A stretch of DNA of 64,000 nt from Clitoria ternatea (taxonomy: Eukaryota > Streptophyta > Magnoliopsida > Fabales > Fabaceae): the NCBI GenBank assembly GCA_037962975.1, contig CM075669.1:80458001-80522000 (forward strand). The letters run 5' to 3'. Positions 45,746 through 55,205 of this stretch are shown one piece after another; position 1 is the first letter of the stretch, and every line of letters starts with the position of its first letter. The position numbers and the translations under genes are program-made. The notes under the pieces were generated by a model. The model ran no database searches. It was not told the origin of the DNA and was given only the letters and a program-made list of their open reading frames with translations.

Positions 45746-48700
45746 TTGGATAGTGGGTGTTCCAAACATATGACGGGAGATAAGAGTAAGTTTATATCAC
45801 TTACTCCACGAAATAAAGGATTTGTTACTTATGGAGATAACACAAAGGGAAGAATACTCGGAATCGGAAATGTTGGTAAAAATTCTTCCACCTCCATAAA
45901 TGATGTGCTATATGTTGAAGGTCTAAAACACAACTTGCTTAGTATTAGTCAATTATGTGATAAGGGCTACAAAATTGTTTTTGAATCAAATGGTTGCATA
46001 ATTGAAAATAAACTAAACAAGGAGATAAAGTTTGTTGGTCAAAGAGTAGATAACATTTACATGATTAATCTAGATTGCCTTGCTTCAAATGATGTACAAT
46101 GTTTCATAACTAAAGAGGATGAATCATGGCTATGGCATAGAAGAATCGCTCACATTCATGTAGACCATTTAAATAAACTTGTTTCAAAAGATTTAGTTAT
46201 TGGTTTACCAAAATTAAAATTTGAAAATAAATTTTGTGACGCTTGTCAAAAAGGAAAACAAGTAAAGGCTTCTTTTCAAGCAAAAAATATTGTTTCAACA
46301 ACAAGGCCTTTACAACTTTTACATATGGATTTATTTGGACCTTCGAAAATCAAAAGTTTTGGTGGAAACCATTATGGTCTTGTGATTGTGGATGATTACT
46401 CTAGATATACATGGACATTGTTTCTTACTCATAAACATGAAGCATATCAAGCATTTAAGAAACTTGCCAAGGTCATCCAAAATGAACAAAATTTAAAAAT
46501 AGCATCCATTCGAACGGATCATGGGGGAGAATTTGAAAACCAATCTTTTGAAAAATTTTGTGAAAAGTTTGGCATTGAACATAATTTTTCGGCTCCAAGA
46601 ACTCCACAACAAAATGGAGTAGTTGAAAGGAAAAATCGATCTTTAGCGGAGCTTGCAAGAACTATGTTGAATGAAGCAAATATTTCAAAACATTTTTGGG
46701 CCGATGCGGTAAACACCGCTTGTCATGTTATGAATCGTTGTTTAATAAGGCCTATACTAAAGAAAACCCCCTATGAACTTTACAAAGGACGTAAACCAAA
46801 TATTTCTTACTTTCACATTTTTGGATGCAAATGCTTTGTCTTAAACAATGGAAAGGAAAATCTTGGCAAATTTGATGCAAAATCTGATGAAGCAATTTTT
46901 CTAGGTTATTCATCTACTAGTAAAGCATATAGACTCTTTAACAAACGAACCTTTACAATTGAAGAGTCCATACATGTTAAATTTGATGAACTTAACCAAA
47001 ATCCTCCGAGAAAGGAAGTTGATGATCTTGTAGGTACCTTCCAAGAAATGAACTTGGAAGACAAAGAAGAAGCCAATAATGAAGAAGGTGCAACACAACT
47101 TGACAATCAACAAGATTGGATAACCTTAAAGGACCATCCCTTGGACAAAATTATTGGAGAAATCACCAAAGGGGTAAGCACTCGAAATGCTATTAGGAAT
47201 GCATGCAATCACTTAGCCTTTGTATCTCAAATTGAACCCAAAAATATTGATGAAGCCATTATTGATGAACATTGGATGTTGGCCATGCAAGAAGAATTAA
47301 ACCAATTTGAAAGAAATGAAGTTTGGGAACTTGTGCCAAGACCCAATGACCATCAAATAATAGGCACCAAATGGGTTTTTAGGAACAAACTAGATGAAAA
47401 TGGAATAATAACTAGAAACAAAGCTAGGCTAGTTGCTAAGGGGTATAATCAAGAAGAAGGAATAGACTATGAAGAAACGTATGCTCCCGTAGCTAGGTTA
47501 GAAGCCATTAGATTATTATTAGCTTTTGCTTGTTGTATGGATTTTAAACTTTATCAAATGGATGTCAAAAGCGCTTTTTTAAATGGTTATATTCAAGAAG
47601 AAGTTTATGTAGATCAACCTCCCGGTTTTGAAAATCATAAATTTCCAAATCATGTTTTTAAATTGAGAAAAGCCTTATACGGTTTGAAACAAGCTCCAAG
47701 AGCTTGGTATGAAAGACTTAGCAAATTTCTTTTAGAAAATAATTTCGAAAGAGGAAAGGTTGACACTACACTATTTATAAGGCGTAAAAATAATGACATT
47801 CTTTTGGTACAAGTTTATGTTGATGACATAATTTTTGGTGCTACAAATGAAAGTCTTTGTCAAGAGTTTGCTAAATTCATGCAAAAAGAATTTGAAATGT
47901 CCATGATGGGAGAACTTACCTTTTTCTTAGGATTACAAATAAAACAAACAAATGAAGGAACTTTTATTAGTCAAACAAAATATTGTAAAGAATTACTTAA
48001 ACATTTTGAAATGGATAAGGCAAATGAAATAGCAACACCAATGAGCACATCTTGCTATCTAGATAAAGATGAAAAGGGTAAGGACGTTGAAATAACTAAG
48101 TATCGAGGAATGATAGGATCCTTACTTTATTTAACTTCTAGTAGACCCGATATTATGTTTGCCGTATGCATGTGTGCTAGATATCAAGCTTGTCCTAAAG
48201 AATCACATCTCACCGCTGTAAAAAGAATTTTGAAATATCTTGTGGGTACTCAAAATGTTGGTTTATGGTATCCCAAAGGTGTTGAATGTAATCTTTTAGG
48301 ATATTCCGATTCCGACTTTGCGGGTTGTAAGCTTGATAGAAAAAGTACTAGTGGCACATGTCATCTACTTGGTAGTTCCCTTGTTTCTTGGCATAGCAAG
48401 AAACAAGCAAGTGTTGCATTGTCAACGGCTGAGGCAGAATATGTAGCAGCCGGTAGTTGTTGTGCTCAAATTCTTTGGATGAGACAACAACTTCTTGATT
48501 TTGGTATTTCCTTGGATAAAGTCCCCATTAAATGTGATAACACTAGTGCAATAAATATATCTAAGAATCCGGTCATGCATTCTAGGACCAAACACATTGA
48601 AATAAGACATCACTTCATAAGAGACCATGTTTTGAAAGGAGATTGTGTACTTGAATATGTTGAAACTTCAAAACAATTGGCGGACATTTTTACAAAACCC

Positions 48701-48760
48701 CTTCCAAAAGACCAATTTATAAATATTAGAAGGGAGTTAGGAATTTTGGAAATTTCCTAA
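45746..48760 (+). CDS. pol: copia pol: protease, integrase, reverse transcriptase, RNase H
   Basis: An open frame of 1004 codons, same frame as gag, open from 45713; no ATG at its start. Protease active site D-S-G at residues 2-4. GAG-pre-integrase HHCC zinc module at about 130-170. Integrase catalytic D (L-H-M-D-L-F-G) near 194, D (R-T-D-H-G-G) near 258 and E (V-V-E-R-K-N) near 293, spaced 35 as required. RT with Q-M-D-V-K-S-A-F-L-N-G and the Y-V-D-D box at about 691. RNase H with S-D-S-D-F-A-G and S-T-A-E-A-E-Y. The end has the D-I-F-T-K-P-L motif common in copia. No internal stop or frameshift. How it is translated past the two gag stops is unclear. Confidence 0.92.
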   Translation: MDSGCSKHMTGDKSKFISLTPRNKGFVTYGDNTKGRILGIGNVGKNSSTSINDVLYVEGLKHNLLSISQLCDKGYKIVFESNGCIIENKLNKEIKFVGQRVDNIYMINLDCLASNDVQCFITKEDESWLWHRRIAHIHVDHLNKLVSKDLVIGLPKLKFENKFCDACQKGKQVKASFQAKNIVSTTRPLQLLHMDLFGPSKIKSFGGNHYGLVIVDDYSRYTWTLFLTHKHEAYQAFKKLAKVIQNEQNLKIASIRTDHGGEFENQSFEKFCEKFGIEHNFSAPRTPQQNGVVERKNRSLAELARTMLNEANISKHFWADAVNTACHVMNRCLIRPILKKTPYELYKGRKPNISYFHIFGCKCFVLNNGKENLGKFDAKSDEAIFLGYSSTSKAYRLFNKRTFTIEESIHVKFDELNQNPPRKEVDDLVGTFQEMNLEDKEEANNEEGATQLDNQQDWITLKDHPLDKIIGEITKGVSTRNAIRNACNHLAFVSQIEPKNIDEAIIDEHWMLAMQEELNQFERNEVWELVPRPNDHQIIGTKWVFRNKLDENGIITRNKARLVAKGYNQEEGIDYEETYAPVARLEAIRLLLAFACCMDFKLYQMDVKSAFLNGYIQEEVYVDQPPGFENHKFPNHVFKLRKALYGLKQAPRAWYERLSKFLLENNFERGKVDTTLFIRRKNNDILLVQVYVDDIIFGATNESLCQEFAKFMQKEFEMSMMGELTFFLGLQIKQTNEGTFISQTKYCKELLKHFEMDKANEIATPMSTSCYLDKDEKGKDVEITKYRGMIGSLLYLTSSRPDIMFAVCMCARYQACPKESHLTAVKRILKYLVGTQNVGLWYPKGVECNLLGYSDSDFAGCKLDRKSTSGTCHLLGSSLVSWHSKKQASVALSTAEAEYVAAGSCCAQILWMRQQLLDFGISLDKVPIKCDNTSAINISKNPVMHSRTKHIEIRHHFIRDHVLKGDCVLEYVETSKQLADIFTKPLPKDQFINIRRELGILEIS

Positions 48761-49685
48761 TTGATTTATTTTATCACACTTTCTTACTCTTTGAACAAAA
48801 CTTTGCAAATCTTTAACTTGAAGATTTCCAACTCATCTTTTTCATAAAATTTTCATTTCCTTGAACACAATACCTTACTTTGTGATATACATACAAATTT
48901 GTAAAGAAAATTTATACTCACATTTCCAATAATCAACTTAATGCTCTACAAATCTCTTGTGTTATTTAAAGATCCCGTGGAGTCCCTATATATTTTTTTA
49001 ACATATTTTGACACAAAGATAATCTCCTATATACAACATGGTTCTCAAAAATAAATGGCAAATGACCTTTGATTTTCTTGACTCTCTAGTGCAACAAAAT
49101 CATTGGCAACTTGCAAAATTTAAATCATTGCATATATCCCTCACAAAACAACCATCTAGTAACATGATTCTTCAAAATCGCGTAAAAATAGCTAGATGAA
49201 TCGATTCCCATGAGACATTATGTGCCTATATGCCTTGAATGATTTCGTGATGTATATTGCATTGTTATCTTACTTCAAAATGTATGCATCTACCTTTAAG
49301 AAGTATATGTTAAGGAAATCTTTTTGATGATGCCAAAGGGGGAGAGAAATACATACATTTAAAGGGGGAGAGATATATCTATAAGAAAGGGGAAGAATTT
49401 ATAAAAATATCTTGTAAAAGGTAAGAGATATTTAAAGTATTGTATGATTAAAGGGAGATGACTAAGAATGAGAGAACATATATTAAGGGGGAGAAACCAT
49501 ATATTAAGGGGGAGAGACCTTTGTTTCTTAAACACTTTCTTGATTTCTTGTGTCTATGATTTCATCAACATGTGGTATCAAATTATATATGATAGGGGGA
49601 GTCCTTATTGCAATATATATGAATTGTTATGATACTAATACCCCAAGAGACAAACATTTGTTGTCATCATCAAAAAGGGGGAGAA
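48761..49685 (+). other. copia 3' spacer with repeated purine tracts
   Basis: 925 bp without an ORF. SIRE elements often have an envelope-like ORF here; none is visible. From 49330 on, the string aagggggaga or close forms recurs (near 49337, 49366, 49393, 49491, 49507, 49594) before the true PPT (aaaaagggggagaa, 49672-49685). One GAATCGATTC word occurs at 49198-49207. Confidence 0.7.
49672..49685 (+). other. copia polypurine tract
   Basis: aaaaagggggagaa directly precedes the 3' LTR start TGTATTTG at 49686. Confidence 0.85.
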
Positions 49686-51359
49686 TGTATTTGTATGTTG
49701 ATGTAGGTTTTGATAATGACACAACAAATGAAGAAGTATCAAAGAATGTTATCATGCAATTAATTATGTTTGATGTTTAAATTTGATGAATAATTTAAAG
49801 GCATTTAAAGTGGCTTGAATCAAGTGAAAAATGATCAACAAAGTGCCTAAGGTTCCAAAATAATAAAGCCATACGCATTTATTTAGCAAAGGAACAAAAA
49901 GCACATGGAAAATGAAGGAACAGCTTGATGAATCGATTCAGCCATAAGCATGAATCGATTCATGCGTTTATATTGGGCCAGGATATGCAAAATTAAGCTT
50001 GAATCGATTCCTCCCTCATCATGAATCGATTCACACGGTTTAGTTGCCCCAGGATGTGATTTTTCACATCATGAATCGATTCCATCTTCCCTTGAATCGA
50101 TTCCCACGTTGAAAATTTACCCAGTGACTTTGTTTTAATTGCATGAATCGATTCATATGCCATAAGAATCGATTCATGAGGCTGTCAGAAGGTAGAAACA
50201 TGCGCAGACTCTAATTCCCCTTCGGTTCACTCAAATTGAAGAAGTCCTAGGCAATATTCCATGACTTGTCCCTCTCCACATGCATGTGTTACATTGGTAA
50301 TGCAATTAATTTGAATATTAGACAAACATGCTTCTTGATGCACATGCAATATTCTCTTGGAGACACTAAAAGGTTTATTGGAATTGGAATGCCAAGTTGA
50401 ATGGAGACACACATGCCTAACATTTCAAGCTCCAAGGAATTAAATATTACACATGTCATGCCTCATGGAGCCTATAAATAGAGAAGGAGTTGAAGGCAAA
50501 ACTTGCACCAAGCATTTGAAGCATTTCCATTTGCTTTCTTCCTCCTCCATTCTCTTGCTCTTCTACTTACTCTCTTTATTCTTGATTGGCATATTTCTTG
50601 AGATTATTTTTGAGAGTTAATTTGTGGGAAGATTATATTTGTGTACTTAACTTGCATATCCTCTCTTTGAGAGTTATTATCTTGTGTAAGCTTTAAACTT
50701 GTATATCCACTCTAGTGAGAGAGTTTCCTTGTACACTTAAACACTAAACTTCATAGAAGCCTTGGGTTGGGTTTCAACCTTGTAATTGTGAGATTGAGAG
50801 ATTGGGTGGGGTGCCCTTGTACTTGTGAGAATTGGATTCTTGAGTGTGGGACACTAGGAAGTTGCAATTGCTCAAAGTGTATCTCTAATCTACAATAGTG
50901 GAAATCCTCTAAGTGGGTTGCTTAGAGGCGAGACGTACACCGGCGTGGTGGAACTCGTATACATCGGTTTGCAAATCCTTCTTCCCTTAACTCATTTAAT
51001 TTGTGCACCTAATTTGTTTGCTTAACTTCCTTGCTTCATTAATTGAACTAAGTGCATGATATATTAAGTTGAAAATCATTTTTGAATAACTTTGTTAAAC
51101 TTGGACTTAAGCATCTCTTTTGAATTCATCTTTCTAAAAAGTCCTATAAATTACTTTGCAACTAAATTGATTCATTATTCAAACTCTTTAAGTAGTTGTT
51201 AGTTTGTCTTGTGTATAATTTATTGCTTCTTGTTATCTAATTTATTATCTTAAACATACATAGTGACAAAAGAATCAATTTCAAGAGCATTCCAAAGAAA
51301 AGTTTTTAATACTCAATTCACCCCCCCCCTCTTGAGTAATTGAGGCCACTTGGTTAACA
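49686..51359 (+). mobile_element. 3' LTR of the copia element (1674 bp)
   Basis: Almost identical to 42187-43859. It ends GTTAACA at 51359 and is followed by the TSD acgtt (51360-51364), after which the chromovirus LTR resumes (taattattc). Confidence 0.92.
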
Positions 51360-51364
51360 ACGTT

Positions 51365-51776
51365 TAATTATTCACAATTCTCTAATACTTCGCAAGAGTA
51401 TAGGCCCAGTATGAATACCGGCCCCCCGGCGTCCTAGCTTAGTGTTCATACCTCGGAAATCCGAGCTACAACCTGAGAGGTCGGATATCTCATCTGTGCT
51501 CACCTCTTGGTTACCTACACCCGTTGTTTCAGTCATTATGACGTTGATCCGGGCTATGACCCCGAGTGAGGCGCTCTCCTCACATCGGTTTGGACCAAAC
51601 CACCTGGCCCTGTCCGCTCTTCTCTTACACTCCCGATCTTCAACTCCGCCTGCCCGCTCATCTGAGACCGATCTCGACACCGGCTTTCCCGTCTCTGGCT
51701 CAGACAGAACAAATATTAATTAAAACTTCTAAAACATTTACTAACATTTCCCATTTCTTATAATTCTCATTAAAAC
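51365..51776 (-). mobile_element. 5' LTR of the inner chromovirus, U3 part, terminal bases missing
   Basis: Collinear with 36393-36806. The match ends at taaaac (51776), so the expected last ~15 bp, with TGTAACATTCC on the minus strand, are absent. The sequence changes to tcgccccacagacc instead. Confidence 0.8.
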
Positions 51777-52015
51777 TCGCCCCACAGACCAACACGAGAG
51801 CTTACCAGTGTGCTTTGTCCTCAATCACACACTTCTTGAGAACTTCCCAGGAGGTCACCCATCCCAGAATTACTCACTTAACTTTGGAGTTCTTATGTGA
51901 TAGGCTACTGAAAAAGCTAATGCATTTGTTGGTATAGGTAGTACGAATTCATTCCTTTAAGCTATCCTCGACTGTATAGTCCCATACCTATACAGTCTTT
52001 AGATCCCTCTCATTC
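51777..52015 (-). other. segment with a 5S rRNA-like stretch at the chromovirus/Tat border
   Basis: On the minus strand, 51895-51838 resembles the 3' half of plant 5S rRNA. There is an exact 23-base match to the conserved ggatgggtgacctcc region (51842-51864) and a 17/20 match to the agaactcc ... gttaag region (51876-51895). About 11 bases between them are missing, and the 5' half of 5S is absent, so it is not a 5S gene. A perfect 10-bp inverted repeat with 8-bp loop follows at 51970-51997. Such 5S-like pieces are known in Cassandra TRIM LTRs and some other LTRs. Origin here is unclear. Confidence 0.5.
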
Positions 52016-52038
52016 TGGTATGTATTCGGTTCGTTCAT

Positions 52039-53199
52039 ATGTCCCTCCCACTGGAAGCCTGCCAGGAGCCGCTCCTTGTTCGTGCCTATGCACCGGCGAT
52101 CACTCCCCGCCCTCAACAGTGCCCGGGATGCCATATTCCCCGCTGGAAGCCTGCCAGGAGCCGCTCCTTGTCCGTGCCCATGCACCGGCGATCACTCCCC
52201 GCCCTCAACAGCACAAGGATGTCACACCAGGGGTCCATGCCCCCCACTCTTCTGAAGGCGAGGTACTGTCTCCGCCCCTCTCTCGATGCTGCCGAAGTTC
52301 GAGGCGCTTGCCAGGCCGGTCGCTGGCAGCTGGATGAGCTATCCGGTCTCTTGGACTCCTTAAGCGACAAGGCAGACTACATGGAACAGGTTGAAAAACT
52401 TAAAGCCGACATCGTTTTAAAGGAGGCCTGGGCGGCCTAGCAAGCTGAGACTCACAGAGGGGTGGAGGCAGAATTGTCTAAGACCAAGGAGACGCTGCAG
52501 AAGAAGACTGAAGAAATAAGCCAGCTCCACTTCACCAATAAATCCTTAGAGCGGCAGGTTACTGAGCTTCAGCAGCAGAATAAATCCATCCCCCTCCTTG
52601 AAGAAGAACTTCAATTGGAGAAGAAAAAATCAGCCAAGCTAGCTGACGATCTTGCAGCAATAGAGGCCGGCCATAATAAAAGCCTAGGAGAGTGGGAGGC
52701 CCTTCGGAAGGAAATACAGGCTCAGATTGAAGAGCTAAAGAAAGGGAGTATGAGCACTGGGCCGTCGGAGGAGGAGTTTACCAAGCTTCAAAAGAAATTG
52801 GCTGCTTCTAAGGCCAAGGCTGCCAAAGCCTTGGAGATATGCAAGAACGTAGCTTTTGAATCCTTCGGCCTGGCACTTCGTCAAGTCTTTTATCGTAACC
52901 CCGACGTGAAGCTTGATTTGTACGGATTGGATCCGTTCTATGAATTCCACGGAGGGAAGCTTGTCGAAGTGAAGAGTGACGGCTCATACCAGGATCCTCC
53001 TGATACTCTTTATGAACTGCCTCCACTTCTGGAGGGTCAAAGCATGGAACCAACACTGACCACTCTTGGCCCCGAAAATGAAACACAAGAGGATGCCCAA
53101 GCTGGCCAAGAGACCGGAGCGGATGAGACTCAAGCTGAAAGAGCTGAAGAGGAGAGAACGGAAGTGCCCACATCGGAGAACCAACCACCTGCTCTTTAA
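52039..53199 (+). pseudogene. antisense ORF of the Tat element, C-terminal coiled-coil part
   Basis: Continuation of the plus-strand ORF beyond the chromovirus insertion. Frame 52039-52440 ends in a single TAG (52438). Frame 52462-53199 (245 residues) follows in-phase sense. The sequence is rich in E, K, L and Q, with heptad-like spacing (LSKTKETLQKKTEEISQL ...), so a long coiled coil is likely to about residue 125. Then a less charged part (FGLALRQVFYRNP, LYGLDPFYEF) and an acidic, proline-containing tail. It ends 2 kb before the integrase end of the convergent pol. Function is not known. Confidence 0.6.
52051..52211 (+). repeat. 92-bp tandem duplication in the antisense ORF region
   Basis: A 69-bp stretch starting ctggaagcctgccaggagcc is present at 52051-52119 and 52143-52211, with two visible changes. 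The two copies are read in different frames, so the duplication would break the protein if this part is coding. Confidence 0.65.
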
Positions 53200-55205
53200 T
53201 TTTGTGCTTTTATTTATAGCTGTGTGCTGGGATCAGCTCCAGTTTTGATGAACTATACTTATAAAACTTTTCTTCTCATCAATTAAACTCGTCTTCACTT
53301 CTCTTCTATCATTTGTAACAAGTATATGATTGCCAAATAACTTAGACATATACGCTATACTTCTACTTCTTCATCCATTGTACATCCGCTTTGTTTAACT
53401 GTACTGTCGTTTAAAGTGTAGTCTTCACCCCAGAGGAAGATAACAAAAACCATAATAGATACACGATACTTACGTTAAAGCATGCCCTGTCCCCAAGTAT
53501 GGGTATTTTGGGAAGGAAATATCTGTTGTGAAGTGTTACCTTTTAACTTCTCAGAGATTAAAAAGGCTTATTCAATCTCACAGATGTGGAATGGCAACAT
53601 TCACATTTGACCGCCCTGTCTTTAGAACCGGTATCCAGACCTGTGAGGGGTCTGGATACTGGTATAACCTGCAAAATTACACGTTATGTTTTTACCTTAG
53701 TAATACTCGTTAATCGTCAAACATTGGCACCAAGCGTTGCGAATCAAACGGCTCTGAGCGAGCAATTCCGAGTGGAGGTTTGACGTTGAATGAATAACTC
53801 TGAGTGAACATTTGATTCTAAATGACCGATTCAGAGTGAGCATTTGACTCTGAGTGATCACTTCGAGTGAAATTGGTTCTGGTCATATTACCTGAGAAGT
53901 TTCGAGTGAGACTTCTGAGTGGAAGCTCTCATATTGATCCTTCTAGGAGGAGGATTTCCGAGTGACTGTTCCCGTGTGAAGATTTCCGACTGATGCTTCA
54001 ATGGTGCTCAGTTTAATTTAGTTTAACCCTACAATCCGAGTCTTCGTTCGGGTTGGTGATTTTCGAGTACAACTCTCCTGAGAAAGTGTCCCCGGGTGTG
54101 GCATTTCTGAGTGGGGTAAATACCGAGTGTGATATTTTTGACTCCCGGGTAGTATAGCACCGAGTAGAGCATTTCGAAACAAGATAGCTTTGAGTGGAAC
54201 ATTTTTGAACAGGATAATACTGGGTGAAACATTCCTGACCTCCACGTGATATAGTACCGAGTGAAGAATTTTCCGAGTGAAACACTTAGGGATAGAGAGA
54301 GGCTTCGCCTTCGGATGAGTACGTTTTGGGTAGAGATTTTCCCGAATAAACAATTCCGTGATTGAAACTTTCAAGTGAGATTTTCTCAGCTTACAGAGCT
54401 CACGAGTCGGACTTCAATGAGATATTGCCAACTAGAGAATTTAAGAGTCTCGCATCGAATTTAAAGTATTTCCAAGTAAGAAATCCCAAGGGGGAATATT
54501 TCCGAGTGAATTCGATAATGATCGATTCTTCAATAGCAAACGGCCAAGCCTACAAGTTGTACTCGGAGTTTGGTTTAATCCTACAATCCGAGCCTTCACT
54601 CGGTGTTGGTTTTTACCCATTCACCGGTCTTCGAATGGGGTTCGGTGCAATCCTACAACCCATTTCCTGAGGTTTGGTTTAATCCTACCACTTAGGTCTT
54701 CAATGGCGTTCAGTTTGATCCTACTAGCCGTATCTTCAATCGGTGTTGGATTTTACCCATTCACCTTTCTTCACCGACGTTCGGCCAAACCTACTAGTCG
54801 TACTCGGAGTTCGGTTTAATCCTACAATCTGAGCCTTCACCGGTGTTCAGCCAAACTTACTAACCGTACCCAGAGTTCGGTTTAATCCTACAATCTGGGT
54901 CTTCAAATAGGGTTCGGTTTAATCCTACAACCCATTTCGCCCCTCGAGGAGTTACATCGTCAATACACAGAATAGGTGATTGAGATCATCTATCCTGAGG
55001 GTCTTTAAACGTGACAACTTATAACTATAAATCACAACATATAAACGAAAGGGTGAGAGCGAGAGAGTCATGAATTGCATTTTCATTAAGCTAAATATAT
55101 ATTACAAAGGAAGCGTAGTTGGGGTCATGCCTCGTTAAAACCTTCTTGAGAAAACCCAATGGGAAAAAACTCAAGTAAGGAAAAAAGTACATGCCGTCTT
55201 ACCAA
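53200..55205. other. Tat spacer between antisense ORF and pol end, repeat-rich
   Basis: No convincing ORF on either strand. The word ccgagtga recurs from about 53755 to 54600. From about 54540 to 54945 there are about eight imperfect copies of a unit like ttcggtttaatcctacaatc plus gagtcttca. The region lies between two convergent frames (pol on minus, antisense ORF on plus). Confidence 0.55.
54540..54945 (+). repeat. imperfect tandem repeats, about 40-60 bp units
   Basis: Units containing ggtttaatcctacaa followed by a gagcctt/gtcttca variant and cggtgttgg recur at irregular spacing, for example near 54570, 54632, 54674, 54810, 54882 and 54908. A further copy is near 54010. Coding meaning is unlikely. 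Confidence 0.55.

Larger units (their letters stand above)
42187..51359 (+). mobile_element. intact-looking SIRE/Maximus-like Ty1/copia element (9173 bp)
   Basis: LTRs 42187-43859 and 49686-51359 differ at only two places I can find: one G/A near 43663/51162 and one homopolymer length near 43825/51323. The TSD is acgtt (42182-42186, 51360-51364). The uninterrupted target is seen in the other chromovirus LTR near 36381-36400. PBS is at 43862, gag 43916-45700, pol 45746-48760 and PPT at 49674-49685. Domain order protease, integrase, RT, RNase H is copia type. Two CCHC knuckles in a long gag and the gggggag-rich 3' spacer fit the SIRE/Maximus lineage. No envelope-like ORF is present. Recent and possibly capable of movement. 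Confidence 0.92.
34541..51776 (-). mobile_element. Tekay/Del-like chromovirus with a gag-RT deletion, inserted in the Tat antisense ORF
   Basis: It reads on the minus strand. The 5' LTR is 40335-42186 plus 51365-51776 (split by a copia element), the PBS 40321-40332, gag 40103-39354, RT/RNase H about 39378-38326, integrase with chromodomain 38212-36857, PPT near 36822, and the 3' LTR 34541-36821. The LTRs differ at about 17 sites in 2.26 kb. Protease and the first part of RT are deleted, so it is non-autonomous despite its youth. The first ~15 bp of the 5' LTR (next to 51776) are missing, and no right-hand TSD for ccagg (34536-34540) is found. Confidence 0.85.

Noticed and set aside
46473..47113. 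Minus-strand ORFs opposite the copia pol
   Set aside because: They are shadows of the intact plus-strand pol frame.
48761..49685. Envelope-like ORF expected in SIRE elements
   Set aside because: No frame longer than about 76 codons on the plus strand, and no membrane-type segment.
51838..51895. A functional 5S rRNA gene
   Set aside because: The 5' half and part of the middle of 5S are missing, and no T-run terminator or tandem copies are seen. Called a 5S-like fragment only.
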